Shown: piece after piece, positions 58,710-64,000 of the stretch
Layout: the number at the start of each line of letters is the position of its first letter
Numbering within the stretch: position 1 is the stretch's first letter
NCBI GenBank assembly: GCA_023440965.1
Contig: JAEZRC010000007.1
Coordinates: 124,001-188,000, forward strand
Source of the DNA: Bacillota bacterium
GTDB lineage: Bacteria > Bacillota > Clostridia > Oscillospirales > Ruminococcaceae
DNA: 64,000 nt
Direction of reading: 5' to 3'
The notes under the pieces: model-generated
The model's database searches: none
Told to the model about the DNA's origin: nothing
Seen by the model: the letters and a program-made list of their open reading frames with translations, nothing else
Program-made: the position numbers and the translations under genes

Positions 58710-61082
58710 TTATTCTTTTGACATCTGAGATTCATACCATTGGTCTTTAGTCATAAGTACTGCTCGTGGTTTTGCACCATCAGGTGGACCGATAATTCCC
58801 ATCTGCTCAAGCTCATCCATTATTCTTGCAGCTCTTGCATATCCAAGCTTTAATCGTCTTTGTAAGTACGAGGTTGAGGCCTGTCCAGCATCTACTATTA
58901 CCTCAATTGCTTTTTCAATCATTTCATCTGAACTATCTATTGAACCACCACCAGTTGACTCACCTTTTTGAACTGGGGCATTCTTTTCAATTTCCTCTAC
59001 AATTGTTTCATCATATTCAGGCTTGAATTCATTTTTAATAAATGCTACAACGCTTTCAACTTCTTTGTCTGAAACAAAGCAACCCTGTATACGTGTTGGC
59101 TTTGGTGCTCCATAAGCTGAATAAAGCATATCACCACGACCAAGAAGTTTTTCAGCACCTGCTCCATCAAGTATTGTTCTTGAATCGACCTGTGAAGAAA
59201 CAGCAAAAGCGATTCTTGTCGGGATATTAGCTTTAATTACGCCAGTGATTATATCAACAGAAGGACGCTGTGTTGCTATTACGAGATGCATTCCAGCGGC
59301 ACGCGCAAGCTGTGCGATACGACAAATAGCCTCTTCAACTTCTTTTGCGGCAACCATCATTAAATCTGCAAGCTCATCAATAATAATAACAATCTGTGGT
59401 AATGGGTCAATACCTTCAGTATTCTTTGCCATTTCATTATAACCAGTAAGGTTCCTTACATTATAATCAGAAAAAAGCTTATATCTCTTCTGCATTTCGG
59501 TAACAGCCCACGACAAAGCGCCAGCGGCTTTTCTTGAGTCAGTAACAACAGGTATAAGTAGATGTGGTATTCCATTATAAACTTCAAGTTCAACCATTTT
59601 TGGATCTATCATCAAGAGCCTTACATCATCTGGTGATGATTTATAAAGCAAGCTTATGATAAGTGAATTTATACATACCGATTTACCTGAGCCTGTTGCA
59701 CCAGCAATAAGAACGTGAGGCATTTTTGCGATATCTGCAAAAATTACTTCACCTGTAATGTCTTTTCCAAGTGCAAAAGCAATATTACTTTTTGCTTCTG
59801 TAAACTCTTTTGTTTCGAGCATTTCACGCATTGTTATAATATCAACTTCATTGTTAGGAACTTCTATTCCAACAGCAGCTTTACCTGGTATAGGTGCTTC
59901 AATTCTAATACTTTTTGCCGCGAGGCTCATCTTTATATCGTCTGTTAAGTTTGTAATGCGACTTACCTTTACACCTGCAGCAGGTTGAAGTTCATATCGT
60001 GTTACACTTGGTCCACGATTAATATCAACAATTCTTGTCTGAACGCCAAAGCTTTTTAAAGTATTTATAAGTAATTCAGAATTCTGCTTTAATTCAGACT
60101 GGGTATTGCTGTTAACATTACTTGCAACAGGTGGATTAAGCAATGTAAACGGCGGGCATTTATACATATTAATCGAATTATCTTTTTGATAAAGACAGGT
60201 TTGTCCGTCATTCTCAACATAAATATTATTTTTGTCTGATTGAGGAGAATCTATAGATACAGCCTTCTGAATAATCTGCTGGAGTTCAGGATTATCAGTT
60301 TTCTTTGCTGTTTCTTTTAACTTTTCCTTTGTTATTTTTGGTGCTTTTACAGGGTGTATCGGGAGGATATCCTGTTCGTTCTCTATTGGTGAAGTATCAG
60401 CCTTAACTTTATCTGGCTTATCTGTATCAAGATATTTTGCAATATCTACTTTTAGATTCTTCTTATCCTCAAGATTAGCTGCTTTTTCTTCACTTGCAGT
60501 TTTTATTACTTTATAGCTCTTTGTAAATGGCGCAACAAGGAATTTAAACATACTTATCAATGATATATTTGTAAGGAGCATTATAAAAGTAAAAGTAAGA
60601 ATTATAATTATTATTGACGCCCCTACTCTGTTAAACAAAGCAAGCAAAGGCCAGCCAAGAACAGCACTAAAAAGCCCGCCGCCTTTTAGGTTTGTACCAT
60701 TATTATAAAGGTTTTTAAGCTTATTTATAAATTCAGTTCCTTCAACTTTTCCAACAAAAATCACCTGAACAATTGCACTGAAAAGTAGTATGAGTATAAA
60801 TCCCTGAATAAGCTTTGCTGTAACAGCATTAGGGGACTTATCAAGTGCCATCATAATTGCAGCATATATCATTATTGGTGCAACAAGAAAAACTGATACA
60901 CCGAACATACCAAGAAAGCCATTATGTATAGTATTCCATAATGCACTTCCCTGAACAAAAGTCAGCATAGCAACAAGAACGCCAAAAGAAAATATAATAA
61001 CAGACCAGAATTGATTATTAAATTTTTTAGAACTCTGCTTAGTCTTCTTTTTAGTTGCAGTTTTCTTTTTTGCCGCAGCCAT
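58710..61082 (-). CDS. ftsK: DNA translocase FtsK/SpoIIIE
   Basis: This pumps DNA through the septum during division or sporulation. Four membrane segments lie in the first 190 residues, followed by a charged linker. The motor has Walker A GATGSGKSV (about 460) and Walker B VIIIDELADLMM. The C-terminal winged-helix gamma domain (STSYLQRRLKLGYARAARIM) reads KOPS/SRS orientation sequences. Length is 790 aa. The tepA-ylzJ-...-ftsK arrangement resembles the Bacillus spoIIIE region, with uppP and an unknown gene inserted. Confidence 0.96.
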   Translation of the reverse strand: MAAAKKKTATKKKTKQSSKKFNNQFWSVIIFSFGVLVAMLTFVQGSALWNTIHNGFLGMFGVSVFLVAPIMIYAAIMMALDKSPNAVTAKLIQGFILILLFSAIVQVIFVGKVEGTEFINKLKNLYNNGTNLKGGGLFSAVLGWPLLALFNRVGASIIIIILTFTFIMLLTNISLISMFKFLVAPFTKSYKVIKTASEEKAANLEDKKNLKVDIAKYLDTDKPDKVKADTSPIENEQDILPIHPVKAPKITKEKLKETAKKTDNPELQQIIQKAVSIDSPQSDKNNIYVENDGQTCLYQKDNSINMYKCPPFTLLNPPVASNVNSNTQSELKQNSELLINTLKSFGVQTRIVDINRGPSVTRYELQPAAGVKVSRITNLTDDIKMSLAAKSIRIEAPIPGKAAVGIEVPNNEVDIITMREMLETKEFTEAKSNIAFALGKDITGEVIFADIAKMPHVLIAGATGSGKSVCINSLIISLLYKSSPDDVRLLMIDPKMVELEVYNGIPHLLIPVVTDSRKAAGALSWAVTEMQKRYKLFSDYNVRNLTGYNEMAKNTEGIDPLPQIVIIIDELADLMMVAAKEVEEAICRIAQLARAAGMHLVIATQRPSVDIITGVIKANIPTRIAFAVSSQVDSRTILDGAGAEKLLGRGDMLYSAYGAPKPTRIQGCFVSDKEVESVVAFIKNEFKPEYDETIVEEIEKNAPVQKGESTGGGSIDSSDEMIEKAIEVIVDAGQASTSYLQRRLKLGYARAARIMDELEQMGIIGPPDGAKPRAVLMTKDQWYESQMSKE

Positions 61083-61107
61083 TTTACGTCCTCCTAAAAT
61101 GATCTAT

Positions 61108-61548
61108 TTATAAATCCCTGAATTTTTTTCCGTTCCTATTTTGTTGAAGTTGATCATTATCTACAATATTATTATTACCGTCTTTACATTTACTTTCTAA
61201 ATACACTGAAAGCGAATTAAAAACAATTCCTATAATAAGAAGAATTTTATATATTATTATTAATATACCAAATAATGAGAAATCAAATCTGTATACAAAT
61301 AATACAAGTAAGTAATAACCTACTATTATTGCAAGTTCTTTTATACCTGAATATGAAGCTAAAAAGAACAATAAAAAGAATGGTAAACAGACAATAAAGT
61401 TTATAAAAGCATCAAAACATAATTGGCTGACTGCCAATGGTAAGAGCAAAATGATACCAATAAACAAATTATAATAAGAACAAGCCATTTCTATTTTATT
61501 ATTAAAATAGTTCTTACCAACTTGCGATATATCAGTTTTTTTAATCAT
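61108..61548 (-). CDS. Membrane protein of unknown function
   Basis: The 146-aa product is dominated by four or five hydrophobic segments (about 24-42, 46-64, 70-86, 92-115), with a hydrophilic Asn/Lys-rich tail. No family was recognised. A GAGGACA ribosome-binding site precedes the ATG. It lies between uppP and ftsK on the same strand and is probably cotranscribed with them. Confidence 0.75.
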   Translation of the reverse strand: MIKKTDISQVGKNYFNNKIEMACSYYNLFIGIILLLPLAVSQLCFDAFINFIVCLPFFLLFFLASYSGIKELAIIVGYYLLVLFVYRFDFSLFGILIIIYKILLIIGIVFNSLSVYLESKCKDGNNNIVDNDQLQQNRNGKKFRDL

Positions 61549-61590
61549 TTTTATGTCCTCATACTATTCTGTTAATGTAAATAAAAAAAT

Positions 61591-62493
61591 TTATCTTAAG
61601 ATAAAATACAATATTACAATTACACCAAGTATGATTCGATACCAACCAAAAGCCTTGAAATCGTGCTTTTTAATATAATTCATAAGGAATTTGATAACGA
61701 ATACTGAAACAATAAATGCTGTAATCATTGCTGTTAGAAGAATAGATAATTCAAATGTTGAAAAATCAAATCCAAATTTAATAATTTTTAAAATACTTGC
61801 TCCGAGCATAACAGGAACAGCAAGGAAGAATGTAAATTCTGCTGCAACTGTTCTTGAAACACCAATTAATAAAGCACCGACAATTGTTGCACCAGAACGT
61901 GATGTTCCAGGGAAAACTGCGGCTATAAGTTGGAATATACCGATTAACAATGCTGTCGTATATGTAATTTCTGCTATTGTATTAATTCTTGCTTTTTTAT
62001 TCTCGTTGAAGTACTCCACAGCTATAAATAAGATACCGAATAAGATAAGCATTATGGAAACTACTTTATAATTATAGAATACTTTATCAATTTTCTCATC
62101 AAATAGTATTCCTATAATTCCGGCAGGAACACAAGCAACAAGTACCTTGAACCACATCACAAAGATATTTTTCTTAATAACAATGTTGTTCATATACATT
62201 ATGTCTTTATTTTTTCTTGACTGTACAAAGAGTTTTGTTTTTTTATTGTTATCCGTTTTCGGTCTATTTGCATATCCGAACGGCCATAACTTTTTCCAGA
62301 AGAAAACTACGACTGCCAGAATTGAACCAAACTGTATCACAACTCTGAACATATTCATAAAATCTTCCGAAACATTCATCGGCATAATTTTTTCAAGCAG
62401 AATCATATGCCCTGTGCTACTTATCGGTAACCACTCAGTAATTCCCTGTACTATACCAAAAACAACTGCTTTGAGTATTTCAATTATGTCCAT
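61591..62493 (-). CDS. uppP: Undecaprenyl-diphosphatase UppP (BacA)
   Basis: UppP dephosphorylates C55-PP to regenerate the carrier lipid and confers basal bacitracin resistance. The two active-site motifs are GIVQGITEWLPISSTGH and FPGTSRSGATI. About eight membrane segments are present. A charged loop of about 30 residues (roughly 75-105) makes this 300-aa version longer than the usual 265-280. With the kinase at the left edge and UppS at 30.4 kb, the window covers three C55-lipid steps. Confidence 0.95.
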   Translation of the reverse strand: MDIIEILKAVVFGIVQGITEWLPISSTGHMILLEKIMPMNVSEDFMNMFRVVIQFGSILAVVVFFWKKLWPFGYANRPKTDNNKKTKLFVQSRKNKDIMYMNNIVIKKNIFVMWFKVLVACVPAGIIGILFDEKIDKVFYNYKVVSIMLILFGILFIAVEYFNENKKARINTIAEITYTTALLIGIFQLIAAVFPGTSRSGATIVGALLIGVSRTVAAEFTFFLAVPVMLGASILKIIKFGFDFSTFELSILLTAMITAFIVSVFVIKFLMNYIKKHDFKAFGWYRIILGVIVILYFILR

Positions 62494-62509
62494 TAATCTC
62501 CAACTTTCT

Positions 62510-62710
62510 TTATTTCAAATTTGAATATGGCATATATTCATTTTTCAGGTAAAGATATGGATCAGTTGAATGAAGTCTTACGACTTGTTTTTGACCATTA
62601 TATTCCCTGAATTCAACCTGACCACCCAAAATATTATCATATTGGGTGGATAAAGTATTCTGTTCATTTGCAAAAATATCATTTATATCAATTATAGTGT
62701 GTAAAATCAT
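62510..62710 (-). CDS. ylzJ: YlzJ-like small protein
   Basis: The 66-aa protein starts MILHTIIDINDIFAN and ends STDPYLYLKNEYMPYS. This is the layout of Bacillus YlzJ, a protein of unknown function encoded between tepA and spoIIIE. It starts at the tepA stop codon, so it is likely coupled to tepA. Confidence 0.8.
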   Translation of the reverse strand: MILHTIIDINDIFANEQNTLSTQYDNILGGQVEFREYNGQKQVVRLHSTDPYLYLKNEYMPYSNLK

Positions 62711-63465
62711 TATTCTACCTCTTCATATTGCTTTGGTGATTCTTCAATCATCTTATAAAGACATTCAATAGCATCACTAAGTCCGCCAAGCTCATCAATC
62801 AAGCCTTCTTCAACAGCCTGATCACCGTCAAGTACAGATCCGACATCCATTACAAGCTCGCCTGTCTTCATCATTAATTGTCTGAAGCGGTCAGCGGAAA
62901 TATTACTGTTGGTTGACACAAAGCGAACAATTCTTTCCTGCATTTTATCAAAATAGGATAATGTCTGCGGAACTCCTAACACAGTGCCATTCATACGGAC
63001 AGGGTGAATAGTCATAGTTGCTGAAGGAACGATAAATGATTTCTTAGCACAGACTGCAAGAGGAACTCCAATTGAATGGCCACCACCAACAACAATTGAA
63101 ACAGTAGGAGTTTTCATTCCAGCAATAAGCTCTGCAATAGCAAGCCCAGCTTCAACATCACCACCGACAGTATTAAGAATTATTACAAGCCCTTCAATAG
63201 TTCTATCCTGTTCAATAGCAACAAGAGCAGGAATAATATGCTCATATTTTGTTGTTTTGTTCTGTGGTGGAAGAATATAATGCCCTTCAATCTGACCAAT
63301 TACACTAAAACAATGGATAAGATGCTTGGCATTTTTAGGCTCAACCTGACCAAATTTCTCAATCTGCTCAATCTGAGATTCCTCAATATCTTTTTTATCA
63401 TTATTAGTGTTATTTTTGTCCTGATCATCGTTTTCGTTATTTTTCAATTCGTTATCTTTAATCAT
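62710..63465 (-). CDS. tepA: ClpP-like protease TepA
   Basis: The protein is a ClpP-class serine protease of the translocation-enhancing type. A charged, Asp/Asn-rich N-terminus (about 1-45) precedes the ClpP fold, with VIILNTVGGDVEAG, the nucleophile region VVGGGHSIGVPLA and MTIHPVRMNG with the catalytic His. In Bacillus, TepA degrades small acid-soluble proteins or peptides. The start at 63465 follows GGAG; a longer frame to 63537 adds a non-family hydrophobic stretch. The product has 251 aa. Confidence 0.92.
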   Translation of the reverse strand: MIKDNELKNNENDDQDKNNTNNDKKDIEESQIEQIEKFGQVEPKNAKHLIHCFSVIGQIEGHYILPPQNKTTKYEHIIPALVAIEQDRTIEGLVIILNTVGGDVEAGLAIAELIAGMKTPTVSIVVGGGHSIGVPLAVCAKKSFIVPSATMTIHPVRMNGTVLGVPQTLSYFDKMQERIVRFVSTNSNISADRFRQLMMKTGELVMDVGSVLDGDQAVEEGLIDELGGLSDAIECLYKMIEESPKQYEEVE

Positions 63466-63559
63466 CTTATACTCCAATAATATTTTTTTATTATTGTAAA
63501 ATAAAATAATTAAAATATACATTTGCACACTATACATTGATAAAAATTTACACTATTTA

Positions 63560-63587
63560 ATTATACCATTTATATAATCAATGTCAA
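63560..63587 (-). promoter_or_regulatory. Consensus promoter of the tepA-ylzJ-uppP-ftsK operon
   Basis: On the minus strand TTGACA (63587-63582), a 16-bp spacer and TATAAT (63565-63560), about 95 bp before tepA. Confidence 0.8.
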
Positions 63588-63648
63588 TTACAATTATGTA
63601 ATATTCCAAAAAATGTAAATGGTAGATATTTAAAAGTTAGTGAAATTC

Positions 63649-63676
63649 TTGACAAACTATATATAAATGTTATAAA
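63649..63676 (+). promoter_or_regulatory. Sigma-A promoter of the aconitase gene
   Basis: TTGACA (63649-63654), a 16-bp spacer and TATAAA (63671-63676), 38 bp before the start codon and divergent from the tepA promoter. Confidence 0.75.
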
Positions 63677-63713
63677 ATAATAATTATATTAAACTGTTGA
63701 GAGGACTATATAT

Positions 63714-64000
63714 ATGGGATTAACACTTACCGAAAAAATTATTAAAAATCATCTCGTTGATGGCGAAATGATAAAAGGTACGGAAATTGGAATAAGAATT
63801 GATCAGACTCTTACTCAGGATGCAACTGGTACAATGGCTTATCTTGAATTTGAAGCTATGGGTGTACCACGCGTAAAGACAGAAAGATCTGTTGCATACA
63901 TTGACCATAACACACTTCAGAGTGGTTTTGAAAATGCTGATGATCACCGTTTCATTGGCTCAGTAGCAAAAAAACATGGTATTTACTTTTCAAGACCTGG
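63714..64000 (+). CDS. Aconitate hydratase, N-terminal part (runs off right edge)
   Basis: The frame is open from the ATG at 63714 to the end of the window (95 full codons). It encodes GLTLTEKIIKNHLVDGEM, GIRIDQTLTQDATGTMAYLE, YIDHNTLQSGFENADDHRF and KKHGIYFSRPG. These are the N-terminal motifs of aconitase (the mitochondrial or 'Aquifex'-like type), where DQTLTQDATG and DHNT line the active site. GAGAGGAC precedes the ATG. 3-isopropylmalate dehydratase large subunit is a related alternative, but the spacing of these motifs fits aconitase better. It would convert citrate to isocitrate for glutamate synthesis. Confidence 0.88.
   Translation, partial: MGLTLTEKIIKNHLVDGEMIKGTEIGIRIDQTLTQDATGTMAYLEFEAMGVPRVKTERSVAYIDHNTLQSGFENADDHRFIGSVAKKHGIYFSRP

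Noticed and set aside
1..64000. CRISPR arrays, tRNA or rRNA genes, IS elements with transposases
   Set aside because: No regularly spaced repeats, no cloverleaf-like stretches and no transposase motifs were recognised by eye; a covariance-model scan could still find short RNAs.

Overview
The window is a 64 kb AT-rich stretch of a low-GC Firmicutes chromosome. The gene families and orders point to class Clostridia, most likely an Oscillospiraceae/Ruminococcus-type anaerobe. The supporting evidence is: Gram-positive PolC; era-yqzL-recO-mutS2 order; the tepA-ylzJ-...-ftsK group; short-form HisG with HisZ; ThyX instead of ThyA; a Cmk-PlsC fusion next to an IspH-S1 fusion; and a lipoprotein GH5 cellulase. 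No rRNA, tRNA or CRISPR array was recognised.

Layout. 1-4.5 kb (+): end of an undecaprenol/diacylglycerol kinase gene, era, the tiny yqzL, recO, mutS2. 4.56-6.72 kb: a 2.15 kb foreign-looking, GC-richer element bounded by 18-bp direct repeats. It holds a HUH rolling-circle initiator with a two-tyrosine motif, a candidate nick-site hairpin (CTTGATA), a small overlapping ORF, a 163-aa tyrosine recombinase that is only a catalytic domain, a probable small RNA with terminator, and a long foldable region at its left end. It sits inside the leader of a chromosomal Xer-type recombinase gene (6752-7765). It has split that gene's consensus promoter from its coding region and cut a 32-bp palindrome. 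7.8-12.8 kb (-): thyX-tmk-DJ-1-5-FCL-mltG-U32 operon. 12.9-13.7 kb: a lone Cys-rich unknown. 13.8-21.8 kb (-): histidine operon hisZGDC-[GH5 cellulase]-BHFIE, with no hisA and with a perfect 26-bp palindrome on its promoter. 21.9-32.4 kb (-): pyrH-frr-uppS-cdsA-dxr-rseP-ispG-polC, linking translation recycling, isoprenoid/phospholipid precursors and replication. 32.6-41.2 kb (-): radical SAM/DUF512-der-plsY-gpsA, yceD-rpmF, a small P-loop protein, pgi, a degenerate DD-carboxypeptidase homologue and a His-less HPr-like protein. 41.4-50.2 kb (+): mtaB, purL(Q), a class A PBP, and a THUMP methyltransferase, with one small secreted protein gene on the other strand. 50.3-63.5 kb (-): IspH-S1, Cmk-PlsC, a flavoprotein, RpiR regulator, DUF3006, ComEC-like hydrolase, YgiQ, FtsK/SpoIIIE, a membrane protein, UppP, YlzJ, TepA. 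63.7 kb to the end (+): start of an aconitase.

Most of the window is ordinary housekeeping with good ribosome-binding sites, consensus sigma-A promoters and clear intrinsic terminators. The stretch most worth following is the 2.15 kb element. Its parts suggest a minimal rolling-circle replicon that integrates at a Xer-associated palindrome, possibly through a folded single-stranded attachment site as in CTX-type phages. That mechanism is an inference; the repeats, motifs and fold-back pairing are visible in the sequence.
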